DNA of 32,679 nt from positions 1 to 32,679 of the forward strand of contig CAMCUO010000032.1 of the NCBI GenBank assembly GCA_945879015.1. Reading direction: 5' to 3'. A model generated the notes under the pieces. The model ran no database searches and was not told where the DNA came from. It saw nothing but the letters and a program-made list of their open reading frames with translations. Each line of letters begins with the position of its first letter. The stretch's first letter is position 1. Shown here piece by piece: positions 1 through 7,600 of this stretch. Source of the DNA: Chitinophaga pinensis. Its GTDB lineage: Bacteria > Bacteroidota > Bacteroidia > 2-12-FULL-35-15. The position numbers and the translations under genes are program-made.

Positions 1-390
1 ATTTTTGATGCTGTTCGTGCAAGAAGTATACAGCGTAAAATGTATGATAAAATTGACGTTCCTTATTATGAGAGATCGAAATATGTTTCTAATCCAAACA
101 ATGGATCCTTGCATAATTTTGGTGCAGCTGTGGATGTTAGTATTATTGATGCACACGGAATTGAATTAGACATGGGAACAGCTTATGATTATTTTGGTGA
201 ATTGGCTTATCCAAGAGAAGAAGAAAGAATGATTGAAGAAGGAAAATTAACGCATATCCAATTACTCAATAGAAAATTGCTTCGAGAAGTAATGGAATCA
301 GGAGGCTTTATGGGAATAACAACCGAGTGGTGGCATTTTAATTCCTGTTACAGAAAAGAAGCGTATGAAAAATATAAGATAATAGAGTAG
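1..390 (+). CDS. D-alanyl-D-alanine dipeptidase (peptidase M15D, VanX/DdpX type), 3' part
   Basis: The reading frame is open from the first base, so the gene starts before the window; the first ATG at 40 is internal. The fragment carries the M15 zinc-site signature SLHNFGAAVD (His at nt 112-114, Asp at 133-135), the LDMGTAYDYF segment typical of VanX-like dipeptidases, and the EWWHF motif (Glu 325-327 as catalytic base, His 334-336 as third zinc ligand). The family hydrolyses D-Ala-D-Ala; in organisms without vancomycin resistance it is usually a cell-wall turnover enzyme, and nothing in the visible neighbourhood suggests a van cluster. The signal peptide and N-terminal part are not visible, so location is unknown. 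The gene ends in TAG and is followed by a palindromic repeat. Confidence 0.9.
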   Translation: MFDAVRARSIQRKMYDKIDVPYYERSKYVSNPNNGSLHNFGAAVDVSIIDAHGIELDMGTAYDYFGELAYPREEERMIEEGKLTHIQLLNRKLLREVMESGGFMGITTEWWHFNSCYRKEAYEKYKIIE

Positions 391-427
391 TTTTCATTTT
401 ATGATAATAAATAAACGAATATAAAGT

Positions 428-480
428 CTTCGACTCCGCTCAGACTGAAAGTTCTGTTGTCACACTGAGCGGAGTCGAAG
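428..480. repeat. Perfect 16-bp inverted repeat, dispersed CTGAGCGGAGTCGAAG family
   Basis: Arms at 428-443 and 465-480 are exact reverse complements (CTTCGACTCCGCTCAG / CTGAGCGGAGTCGAAG) with a 21-nt spacer. It lies between the convergent dipeptidase and PorP/SprF genes. Related single-arm copies occur at 16224 and 22195 in this window, so this is a dispersed family and not only a terminator; there is no clean U-run after either arm. Confidence 0.85.
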
Positions 481-530
481 TGCTTACGAAGCGTTTGTGA
501 AATTATCTAATGCTGAAATGTAATCGAGAA

Positions 531-1490
531 CTAAAACAAATAACCATACTTCTGATTCAGAAATTTACTATTATCTCTTCCTCGTTTCGTTTTAAAAATA
601 TCATGACTTACGGAAAGCATAATTTCATGAGAACCACTGTTGTGTTTTTTTAATCCGCCAATTTGAATATCATAGGAATAACTGACCTGATAATTTCCGA
701 AAAATGTATATCCTAGATGTATAGCAACAGCATCGCGTAAACGAATAGAAAAGCCCGTAAATACTTGCTCCAAAATGTGCACTCGTAAAGTGTAATCCAA
801 CATCATTGGAGCACCTTTTACATATTGTCCATACAATGTACTTTCCCATACATAATTAGGGTTGTTTGAAAAATTATATCCCAATGTAAAATTTACTTGT
901 GATACATATTTAATAGTTCCTTTTTTTGTAGTATCGTTTTTGTAAAGTTCTGCTGTAGATTGCATTAAATGCAAACCACTAGCACCAAAATGAAATCTAT
1001 CATTGTATAAATAAAATCCTGCGCTTGCATCGGTTGCCCAAGTGCTGTTGCTTAGACTTTGGTCAATGGATGGATCTTGATTGTGATGCAATGTGATGTA
1101 ATTTCCATTCAAAGTATATTTTGTAAAATTTCCTGCTAGTCCGGCCGACAGCTCACAATCAGGAAAGCGAAGGTGGTATGCGTAGGCGGCTCCAATATTC
1201 ATTTGTTTAGAAGGTCCAATTTTATCTTGCATTAAATATAATCCAGCACCCATTTTACCTTTCATAAATCGGCTATGTACTCCTAAACTAAAAGTTGTTG
1301 GTGCTCCTTCATACCCAACCCATTGTTTTCTATAATTTAATCTCGCATCTAATAATCTTTTTGTTCCTGTAACACCAGGATTAAGAATAAATGCATTGTT
1401 TTTATGCTGGGAGTAATAAGGTAATTGCTGAGCATCACAAAATAATGTTGCAAAACAAAATAGAATAATATGTAAACTTTTCTTTATCAA
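531..1490 (-). CDS. PorP/SprF family type IX secretion outer-membrane protein
   Basis: A protein of 319 residues with an N-terminal signal peptide (hydrophobic segment to about residue 20, cut near CDAQ/Q). The opening of the mature part (QLPYYSQHKNNAFILNPGVTG) and RKQWVGYEGAPTTFSLG, followed by alternating beta-strand sequence to the C-terminus, are the hallmarks of the PorP/SprF family of outer-membrane beta-barrels. In Flavobacterium johnsoniae SprF is needed for export of the adhesin SprB; family members commonly sit next to T9SS type B cargo genes. Here the gene starts 5 nt after the stop of exactly such a cargo gene, so the two are almost certainly one operon and this protein is probably dedicated to that cargo. 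Length is normal and no disruption is seen. Confidence 0.9.
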   Translation of the reverse strand: MIKKSLHIILFCFATLFCDAQQLPYYSQHKNNAFILNPGVTGTKRLLDARLNYRKQWVGYEGAPTTFSLGVHSRFMKGKMGAGLYLMQDKIGPSKQMNIGAAYAYHLRFPDCELSAGLAGNFTKYTLNGNYITLHHNQDPSIDQSLSNSTWATDASAGFYLYNDRFHFGASGLHLMQSTAELYKNDTTKKGTIKYVSQVNFTLGYNFSNNPNYVWESTLYGQYVKGAPMMLDYTLRVHILEQVFTGFSIRLRDAVAIHLGYTFFGNYQVSYSYDIQIGGLKKHNSGSHEIMLSVSHDIFKTKRGRDNSKFLNQKYGYLF

Positions 1491-1495
1491 AATGT

Positions 1496-2560
1496 CTAAT
1501 CAATAATTGTAACTGTGCCGTTCTTTTTACCTTTTTCATCACCTAATTCTAAGACAAAAAAGTAAGTTCCTTCAGGTAAATCCTCTCCAAAAGCCTTGCC
1601 ATCCCAACTGTTTGTATAACCACTTGTTTTATAAACCAACTTTCCATAACGGTTATATATTTCCAATCTATTGTTCGGATATTTATAGATATTGCCTATG
1701 TACCAATTATCATTATTTCCATCACCGTTTGGAGTAAACGTATTGTAAAACACAAGTTCTTCACTTGGAATAACTGTTACAATTACTGAGTCATACGCAG
1801 GACATTTATTTGAATCATCTGTTCCATATAAATAATATGTAGTTGTAACTATTGGTTCTACATCTGGGTTTGCAGTAAATTCATAAACCACAGGTTCTGG
1901 ACTCCATGCGTAATAAAAGCCGCCAGTAGCAGTTAAAATAGTTACTTCTCCTTCAAAAATGGTAACATCAGACCCAGCACTAATGTTGGGAGTGGGAATA
2001 ATTGTAACAGTGACTTGATCAGTTTTAGGTGGACAAGCTGCTGTGGTTGCTGTTAATGTATAAGTGATAGTAGATAATGGATTAACAGAAGTAGGTTTAG
2101 GCAATGTATTATTATTTAAAAAAGTTGTTGGCGACCAGGAATAAGTCACTCCCATACCAGTTACATTTAAATCAGCTCCAAGGAGTGCTGAACTGTTTTC
2201 GCAAATGCTAGTATCATTTCCAGCATTTGTATAAAAAACATAATTTAGAGAAACAACAACAATATCTGTAGCAACAGCACCTGTATCATCTGTTACAGTC
2301 AAAGTATAAGTAACATAATCTAATGGTGTGCAAATAGGATTTGGTGATGTTGTACTGCTTAAGAAAGCTGCAGGACTCCATGAATACGTATAGGGCGCTA
2401 ATCCTCCTGTTGCAGGAGAGGCAATGCCTATAGAAGTGCTTGTGCCCGGACAAATATTTTTATCTGAACCAGCATTTGCCGAAAGTTGAGCAGATAAATG
2501 GCTGCAAATAATAATTAAAAAGACGAATACTAAAAGTACGTGTCTGTATATTTTATTCAT
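1496..2560 (-). CDS. T9SS type B cargo: PKD/Ig-like repeat protein with gliding-motility C-terminal domain
   Basis: I start at the ATG at 2560, which opens directly with a signal peptide (MNKIYRH, then hydrophobic residues to HLSAQ); an in-frame ATG at 2587 would add nine residues. The mature protein has three related Ig/PKD-like repeats of about 75 residues, each beginning N/SAGxD and containing a YSWSP or YAWSP core, then a C-terminal domain of about 85 residues starting at FYNTFTPNGDGNNDNWYI and ending in GTVTIID. That end domain is the type B sorting signal (gliding motility-associated C-terminal domain), which directs export through T9SS and attachment or release at the surface. Function of the repeats is unknown; adhesin-like use is an inference. 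It precedes its PorP/SprF partner by 5 nt. Confidence 0.9.
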   Translation of the reverse strand: MNKIYRHVLLVFVFLIIICSHLSAQLSANAGSDKNICPGTSTSIGIASPATGGLAPYTYSWSPAAFLSSTTSPNPICTPLDYVTYTLTVTDDTGAVATDIVVVSLNYVFYTNAGNDTSICENSSALLGADLNVTGMGVTYSWSPTTFLNNNTLPKPTSVNPLSTITYTLTATTAACPPKTDQVTVTIIPTPNISAGSDVTIFEGEVTILTATGGFYYAWSPEPVVYEFTANPDVEPIVTTTYYLYGTDDSNKCPAYDSVIVTVIPSEELVFYNTFTPNGDGNNDNWYIGNIYKYPNNRLEIYNRYGKLVYKTSGYTNSWDGKAFGEDLPEGTYFFVLELGDEKGKKNGTVTIID

Positions 2561-2764
2561 AGGATAATAAAGTAATCTTGATAGCAAATGTAGCTATATA
2601 AATTGTAAATCAAAAGCTCTTTTTGCCGACAGAAATTAGGTTTCGGTCTATGTATTATAAAAAAAATCCTGGATGTTCGGGATTTTAAAACGGAATATGA
2701 AAATTATATCTATTTTGTAGGAAAATAATTACTAGTTTTCACGAAATTTATTTTTAGAAAAAAA

Positions 2765-4243
2765 TTGGAAAAACATATCCTAAGTAAATCAACATTTCTG
2801 CGAGGATTACAATGTTCAAAATCATTGTATCTCTACAAATATTTTATCCAAAAAAGAGATTCTATTTCCACAGAACAACAAGCCATTTTTAATAGAGGAA
2901 ACAATGTCGGCTTATTAGCTCAAAAGCTTTTCCCTGGAGGTGTTGATGCGACTCCTGCAAAGCGTTCAAACAATATTGAAGCAGTTGAAAAAACAAAAAA
3001 ACTGATAGAAAGTGGAGTAGAGGTAATTTACGAAGCAGCATTTCAACACAATCAAGTGCTTGCTATTCTTGATATTTTGGTTAAAAAAGACAATGAATGG
3101 TATGCTTATGAAGTAAAAAGTTCAACCAAAATTTCTCCTACATATTTATTAGATGCATCCTTGCAATATTGGGTAATTAGCAATTCAGGAATTCCGCTAA
3201 AAGACATTTCACTTATCATTATCAATAACCAGTATTTAAGAAGTGGCGATGTTGATTTGAAAGGACTTTTTTCTATAAAATCTGTTTTAAAAAATGCACT
3301 TGAAAATCAAGAATTAGTAGAAGAAAATATCAATTCATCCATGTCAGTTGTAAATACAGCTGTTGAGCCTGATGTCAAAATTGGCGAGCATTGCTTCAGT
3401 CCATATAACTGTGATTTTATGGGAAATTGCTGGAAAAGTGTTCCTCAAAATTCTATTTTTGAAATAACCGGAGTAAAAAAAACGGAGCTGTTTGACTTGT
3501 ATAATAAAGGCTACAAGACCATTGACCAAATTCCAGAAATAAATGAGCTTGATAAAAATGTAAACATTCACATTCAAGCTATTAAAAAAAATGAAGCCCA
3601 CATTGATAAATCAGCTATAAATATATTTCTTGAAAAAATAAAGTATCCTGTTTTTTTTATGGACTTTGAAACGTTTATGCCGGCAATTCCTTTGTATGAA
3701 AAGACAAAGCCTTATCAGCACATCCCTTTTCAATATTCCTTGCATTATAAAAAAGACAAAAATTCAGAGCTAGAACATTTTGAATTTTTAGCAGATCAGC
3801 ATACTGACCCTCGAAAATCATTTGTGGAAGCTCTTTTGAAAGACACTGAATCTGCAGGAACAATTTTAGTTTATGATATTTTGATGGAAAGAAATGTATT
3901 GAACGGATTGAAAAAAGATTTTCCGGAATACAGCTCCGAAATAGACATTCGTTTAAGCAGAATGGTAGACCTTGTTCAACCATTTCAGGAAAGAAGTTAT
4001 TATCATCCTGCAATGAAAAATTCTTTTTCAATTAAAAATGTTTTACCTGCTTTAGTTCCAGAATTAAGCTATTCGAATTTAAAAATTGCTAGCGGAAGTG
4101 TTGCTATGATTGCCTTTGAAAACTTGAGTAAAGAAACAGATATGTTTAGAGCATTGGAAACTCGTGAACAACTTTTAGAATATTGTAAGTTGGATACGCT
4201 TGCTATGGTAAAAATTTTCGAGGTACTGGAAGGAGTTGGATAA
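2765..4243 (+). CDS. DUF2779 protein: Cas4/RecB-like Fe-S nuclease domain plus DEDDy exonuclease-like domain
   Basis: Starts with TTG at 2765 (MEKHILSKSTFLRGLQCSKS), the conserved family start. The N-terminal half looks like a RecB/Cas4-type PD-(D/E)XK nuclease: Asp103 (ILDILVKK), then Glu116-Val-Lys118 (YEVKSS), then Gln134-Tyr (LQYW). Cys17 and Cys210, Cys216, Cys222 are spaced like the four iron-sulfur cluster ligands of Cas4, AddB and Dna2. The C-terminal part (about 295-492) begins FFMDFET (Asp300, Glu302) and ends YCKLD (Tyr473, Asp477), matching the first and last motifs of DEDDy 3'-5' exonucleases; this part is DUF2779. The biological role is not established; DNA repair or degradation of foreign DNA is possible. 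No cas genes are nearby. It stands alone, convergent with ndk. Confidence 0.8.
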   Translation: MEKHILSKSTFLRGLQCSKSLYLYKYFIQKRDSISTEQQAIFNRGNNVGLLAQKLFPGGVDATPAKRSNNIEAVEKTKKLIESGVEVIYEAAFQHNQVLAILDILVKKDNEWYAYEVKSSTKISPTYLLDASLQYWVISNSGIPLKDISLIIINNQYLRSGDVDLKGLFSIKSVLKNALENQELVEENINSSMSVVNTAVEPDVKIGEHCFSPYNCDFMGNCWKSVPQNSIFEITGVKKTELFDLYNKGYKTIDQIPEINELDKNVNIHIQAIKKNEAHIDKSAINIFLEKIKYPVFFMDFETFMPAIPLYEKTKPYQHIPFQYSLHYKKDKNSELEHFEFLADQHTDPRKSFVEALLKDTESAGTILVYDILMERNVLNGLKKDFPEYSSEIDIRLSRMVDLVQPFQERSYYHPAMKNSFSIKNVLPALVPELSYSNLKIASGSVAMIAFENLSKETDMFRALETREQLLEYCKLDTLAMVKIFEVLEGVG

Positions 4244-4265
4244 AAAAATCTTTGTTGTGCGTAAG

Positions 4266-4298
4266 CCCCTCTCCAATTTGGAGAGGGGTTGGGGAGAG
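4266..4298. repeat. CCCCTCTCC...GGAGAGGGG palindromic repeat, likely bidirectional terminator
   Basis: Arms at 4266-4276 and 4278-4288 form an 11-bp perfect stem around one base, followed by GGGGAGAGGC. It fills the 56-nt gap between the convergent DUF2779 and ndk genes and could stop both transcripts. It belongs to the same family as the elements at 12697-12837 and 24481-24511. Confidence 0.75.
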
Positions 4299-4299
4299 G

Positions 4300-4719
4300 C
4301 TAGAAACGCTCCAATTTAGAAAAATAAAAATCACCTTCAATTTGTGCATTCTCATCGCTATCAGAACCATGAACTGCATTTGCAGCAATTGATTTAGCAT
4401 AAATTTTACGAATTGTTCCTTCGTCTGCCTTTGTTGGATCCGTAGCTCCAATTAATGTTCTGAAATCTGCAACAGCATTCTCTTTTTCTAAAATAGCCGC
4501 TACAATTGGTCCAGAAGACATATAGCTTACTAACTCACCATAAAACGGGCGCTCTTTGTGTATTTCATAAAATGTACCTGCTGCTTCAGCTGATAGTTTT
4601 GTGTATTTCATTGCTACAATTCGAAACCCTGCTTCGTTAATCATCTTTAAAATCCCGCCAATAGAGTTGTTCTCAACTGCATCTGGTTTAATCATTGTAA
4701 ATGTTCTATTTGTTGCCAT
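4300..4719 (-). CDS. ndk: Nucleoside diphosphate kinase
   Basis: A 139-residue protein of standard Ndk length. It transfers the gamma-phosphate of ATP to nucleoside diphosphates through a phospho-histidine. Visible signatures: the N-terminal [10 protein letters not shown] strand with Lys11, and the active-site segment NAVHGSD with His117. Cytoplasmic, no signal peptide. It faces away from nrnA and the FKBP array; from memory, ndk, a DHH phosphoesterase and gldI are neighbours in several Bacteroidota, so this arrangement is probably ancestral. A good promoter match lies upstream on the minus strand. Confidence 0.97.
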   Translation of the reverse strand: MATNRTFTMIKPDAVENNSIGGILKMINEAGFRIVAMKYTKLSAEAAGTFYEIHKERPFYGELVSYMSSGPIVAAILEKENAVADFRTLIGATDPTKADEGTIRKIYAKSIAANAVHGSDSDENAQIEGDFYFSKLERF

Positions 4720-4747
4720 TGCTTTTTGTTTAATTAAAATTCGGGTG

Positions 4748-4776
4748 CGAAATTAGAAAAAATATCTTCATCTCAA
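4748..4776 (-). promoter_or_regulatory. Predicted ndk promoter (Bacteroidota type)
   Basis: On the minus strand TTG (4776-4774) is followed after 18 nt by TAATTTCG (4755-4748), one base off the TAnnTTTG -7 consensus, about 28 nt before the ndk ATG. Spacing fits the Bacteroidota TTG-N(17-21)-TAnnTTTG pattern. Confidence 0.55.
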
Positions 4777-5133
4777 ACAAATAAAGATTGCTAAAAAGAC
4801 GAGCTTTTATTGTAAATTTGTACTCTGCGATAAAGAATCATATAGAACACAAGTGTGAGACATGTTTAAAACACATAGTTTTATAAGGGAAGGGAATATT
4901 GGAAGGGTTTGGTTACTTTTCATAGAAAAATAAATTTTTTACATAGAATTAACTCGTTAAAATAATCTCTTATGTGTTTGAAGCTTGCTTCAGTACTATG
5001 TAAATAAGCAAAGATTAAATTTTTTCAAAATAAAATAGAAATAGATTAAAACTGGGAATAAGCATTATAGAAATAATAAAAAACTATGTGTCTATGTGTT
5101 AAAAAAAACACCCCGCAATGCTGAAGTACTCTT
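4777..5133. other. Intergenic region with ACACATAG-type inverted repeats
   Basis: No coding sequence is supported between ndk and nrnA. The region is AT-rich and holds a perfect 12-bp inverted repeat, ACACATAGTTTT at 4871-4882 and AAAACTATGTGT at 5080-5091, followed by a further CTATGTGTT at 5092-5100. Shorter related words (ACATAG, TATGTGTTTG) occur between them near 4940-4980. This resembles a short repeat motif I recall from other Bacteroidota intergenic regions. No clear TAnnTTTG promoter for nrnA was found. Confidence 0.55.
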
Positions 5134-6150
5134 ATGAACGCAAAAGAAATAAAAGACGTAAAATCGCTTTTAAATAAGCCTAAAAATATTGTAATTGTTA
5201 CACATTGGTCGCCAGATGGAGATGCGATGGGTTCCTCACTAGGCTTATATAATTACCTTATTCAGTTGAAACACAAAGTGACTGTCATTACTCCAAATGA
5301 TTATCCCTCGTTTTTGTTTTGGTTGCCTGGAAATAAAAAAGTAATCGATTTTTCTAAAAAGCCTAAACCTGCTAAATCATTGGTAGCTAAGGCAGATATT
5401 ATATTTTGTCTTGATTTTAATTCTTTAAAACGAATAGATAAATTAGGCGATGAAGTAGGAAAAGCTAAAGGAATAAAGTTTATGATTGATCACCATTTGC
5501 AACCTGAAAATTTTGCAAAATACATGCTCCATAGTGTAAAAGCTTGTTCTACCTGTGAACTTGTTTTCGAATTAATTCAGTTGATGGGACATAAAAAGCT
5601 GATGAATAAAGATATTGGAAATTGCTTGTATACAGGCATTATGACTGATACAGGCTCTTTCCGTTTTCCTTCTACGACTGCTAAAACCCACAAGATTATT
5701 GCTTCATTAATTGAAGCAGGAGCAGAAAATGGCGATATACACAATCGTATTTATGATGGCAGTACAGAAAATAAAATAAAACTTTTAGGATACAGTTTAA
5801 GTGAAAAATTGAAAGTGTTCAAAGAATATAAAACTGCTTATTTCAGTCTAACAGAAGCGGAATTAAATAGATACAAGTATCAAAAAGGAGATACAGAAGG
5901 TGTTGTGAATTATGCTTTATCCATTGAAGGCATTCGTTTTGCAGCTTTTTTTGTTGAACGTGATGGAATAATTAAAACATCCTTTCGTTCTCAAGGGAGT
6001 TTCGATGTAAATGTATTTGCGCGAAAACACTTTAGTGGTGGTGGTCATGCAAATGCTGCAGGGGGGATGAGTCAGTTAAGTATGGCTGAAACACTTCAGA
6101 AATTTGAAAATTTGTTACCAGAATACAAAACTGCTTTAAATCGTAAATAG
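5134..6150 (+). CDS. nrnA: DHH-family phosphoesterase, NrnA-type (nanoRNase / pAp phosphatase)
   Basis: A 338-residue cytoplasmic protein of normal NrnA length. The DHH domain shows the metal ligands His24, Asp28, Asp30 (THWSPDGDAMGSS), Asp94 (FCLDFN) and the name-giving Asp119-His120-His121, followed by TGIMTDTGSF. The DHHA1 substrate-binding domain ends with the glycine-rich GGGHANAAGG at 302-311. NrnA-like enzymes degrade 2-5 nt RNAs, and often also 3'-phosphoadenosine 5'-phosphate; some relatives hydrolyse pGpG or c-di-AMP products, so the exact substrate is not certain from sequence. It ends directly at the start codon of the first FKBP gene, so translation is probably coupled. Confidence 0.9.
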   Translation: MNAKEIKDVKSLLNKPKNIVIVTHWSPDGDAMGSSLGLYNYLIQLKHKVTVITPNDYPSFLFWLPGNKKVIDFSKKPKPAKSLVAKADIIFCLDFNSLKRIDKLGDEVGKAKGIKFMIDHHLQPENFAKYMLHSVKACSTCELVFELIQLMGHKKLMNKDIGNCLYTGIMTDTGSFRFPSTTAKTHKIIASLIEAGAENGDIHNRIYDGSTENKIKLLGYSLSEKLKVFKEYKTAYFSLTEAELNRYKYQKGDTEGVVNYALSIEGIRFAAFFVERDGIIKTSFRSQGSFDVNVFARKHFSGGGHANAAGGMSQLSMAETLQKFENLLPEYKTALNRK

Positions 6151-6693
6151 ATGATTTTTAAAAACTATTCTTTTATAGCTTTTGTCTACGCAAGTACCAT
6201 GCTTCAATTATCTTGTGGCAACAACGAAAAGGAGCTTACTCATAAAACCAATTTTGCGACCAAAGAAGGGAAGGATAAGTTAATTGAGGCGAATAAAATT
6301 TATGTTAAAAAAGAAAGCGATGAAATTGATCAATACATAAAGCATAAAAAGTGGGAAATGATCGCTACTGGAAGTGGATTGCGCTATATGATTACTCAAA
6401 AAGGAACAGGAGTAATGCCAAAAACGGAACAGCAAGTAAGATTGAATTTCAATGTGAAATTATTAGACGGTACACTTTGCTATTCCTCCGATTCAACAGG
6501 TGCTTACGAGTTTGTGGTTGATAAAACCAGTGTAGAAACAGGCTTACATGAAGGAGTAAAATATATGCATGTTGGCGATAAAGCTACAATTATTCTTCCA
6601 TCGCATCTTGCTTACGGCTTAATTGGCGATGAAAAACGCATTCCTCCAAGATCTTCTGTTTTATATGAACTAGAATTACTTTCTGTAAGATAA
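6151..6693 (+). CDS. GldI-like FKBP-type lipoprotein (single, active-site-poor FKBP domain)
   Basis: A 180-residue lipoprotein: signal peptide ending LQLS|C with Cys22 as the lipidated residue. One FKBP domain occupies about residues 75-180 (SGLRYMITQKGTG to YELELLSVR). Compared with human FKBP12, catalytic-pocket residues are largely replaced: Tyr26 is Phe (LNFNV), Phe36-Asp37 is Cys-Tyr, Trp59 is Leu, while Tyr82 is kept (LAYG). Length, position after a DHH phosphoesterase gene and the LHEGVKYMHVGDKATIILPS stretch recall GldI of the gliding/T9SS system. Prolyl isomerase activity is doubtful; a chaperone or binding role is more likely. The ATG follows the nrnA stop without a gap. Confidence 0.8.
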   Translation: MIFKNYSFIAFVYASTMLQLSCGNNEKELTHKTNFATKEGKDKLIEANKIYVKKESDEIDQYIKHKKWEMIATGSGLRYMITQKGTGVMPKTEQQVRLNFNVKLLDGTLCYSSDSTGAYEFVVDKTSVETGLHEGVKYMHVGDKATIILPSHLAYGLIGDEKRIPPRSSVLYELELLSVR

Positions 6694-6697
6694 TAAA

Positions 6698-7591
6698 TTG
6701 AAAATCATTTATTTATATATATTATTTGTAGTTCTAATTCTTGCATCTTGTGGCAACAATTCTCCCTATCAAGGCTATACCGAAACCGACTCAGGATTAT
6801 ATTACAAATTGCAAGTAATTGGTGATGGAAAACGCAAACCAAACATTGGCGATTATCTTCAATTAATCATTACTTATAAAACAGAAAAAGATTCAGTATT
6901 CATGGACACTTATTCAAGCAATGATATGGGAATGGTGATTCTTCCATTCAATCATTCTTCGTTTGAAGGTAGTTTTGAAGAAGGACTAAGCACGATGAAT
7001 GAAGGAGACAGTGTTTCCTATATGGTTGATGCAACAAACTTATTCACGAAATTTTTTAAAGTGGAATTGCCAATTTTCTTTAATCCTGGAAGTAAAGTTA
7101 AGATGGATGTGAAACTTCATAAAATATTGAATCAGTCTGAATACGAAGCAGAGCTTGTTCGTTACCAATCCTTAGTAGAAGATAGAGATATCGAAGAACA
7201 AAGGAAAATCCAGCTTTTTGTTGATACTTCCAATGCTTCTTATTCTAGATTACAAAATGGAATGTATTATTTGCCTATAACACAAGGCTCGGGAGCTGTT
7301 CCAGAGAATGGAAATATCATTAAAATCAATTATACAGGAAGTTTTTTATCTGGTAAGACTTTTGAATCTACTTATGATCGTTCTCAGCCAATGGAGTATG
7401 TTTGCGGAGAACAAGAACAAGTAATTAAAGGCTTTGAAACTGCAATAAGTTTGATGAATGAAGGCGCAAAAGCAAAATTTATTATACCTTCGCACCTCGC
7501 TTTTGGAAAAGATGGTTCTTCAACTGGAATTATCCCACCTTATACGGCAGTTATTTACGAAATAGAATTACTAAATTTAACTAAAAAATAA
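6698..7591 (+). CDS. Two-domain FKBP-type lipoprotein
   Basis: Starts with TTG at 6698, 4 nt after the preceding stop; the signal peptide ends LAS|C with Cys18 lipidated. Two FKBP-like domains are visible, at about 27-145 and 178-297. The first is strongly degenerate (MD instead of FD, Phe instead of Trp59, and the flap holding Tyr82 rewritten). The second keeps INYTG and VIKG but has FE instead of FD, Phe instead of Trp59, Phe instead of Tyr82 and Tyr instead of Phe99, so it is at best weakly active. A charged linker (YEAELVRYQSLVEDRDIEEQ) joins them and is predicted to be helical. It probably works as an outer-membrane or periplasm-facing folding factor. Confidence 0.85.
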   Translation: MKIIYLYILFVVLILASCGNNSPYQGYTETDSGLYYKLQVIGDGKRKPNIGDYLQLIITYKTEKDSVFMDTYSSNDMGMVILPFNHSSFEGSFEEGLSTMNEGDSVSYMVDATNLFTKFFKVELPIFFNPGSKVKMDVKLHKILNQSEYEAELVRYQSLVEDRDIEEQRKIQLFVDTSNASYSRLQNGMYYLPITQGSGAVPENGNIIKINYTGSFLSGKTFESTYDRSQPMEYVCGEQEQVIKGFETAISLMNEGAKAKFIIPSHLAFGKDGSSTGIIPPYTAVIYEIELLNLTKK

Positions 7592-7600
7592 TAATTAAAA

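Noticed and set aside
1..390. Vancomycin-resistance (vanX) gene
   Set aside because: The motifs are VanX/DdpX-like, but no vanH, vanA or regulator genes follow, and many Bacteroidota carry such dipeptidases.
2765..4243. Stand-alone CRISPR Cas4
   Set aside because: The nuclease half resembles Cas4, but the fused DUF2779 exonuclease domain and lack of cas genes or repeats argue for a different family.
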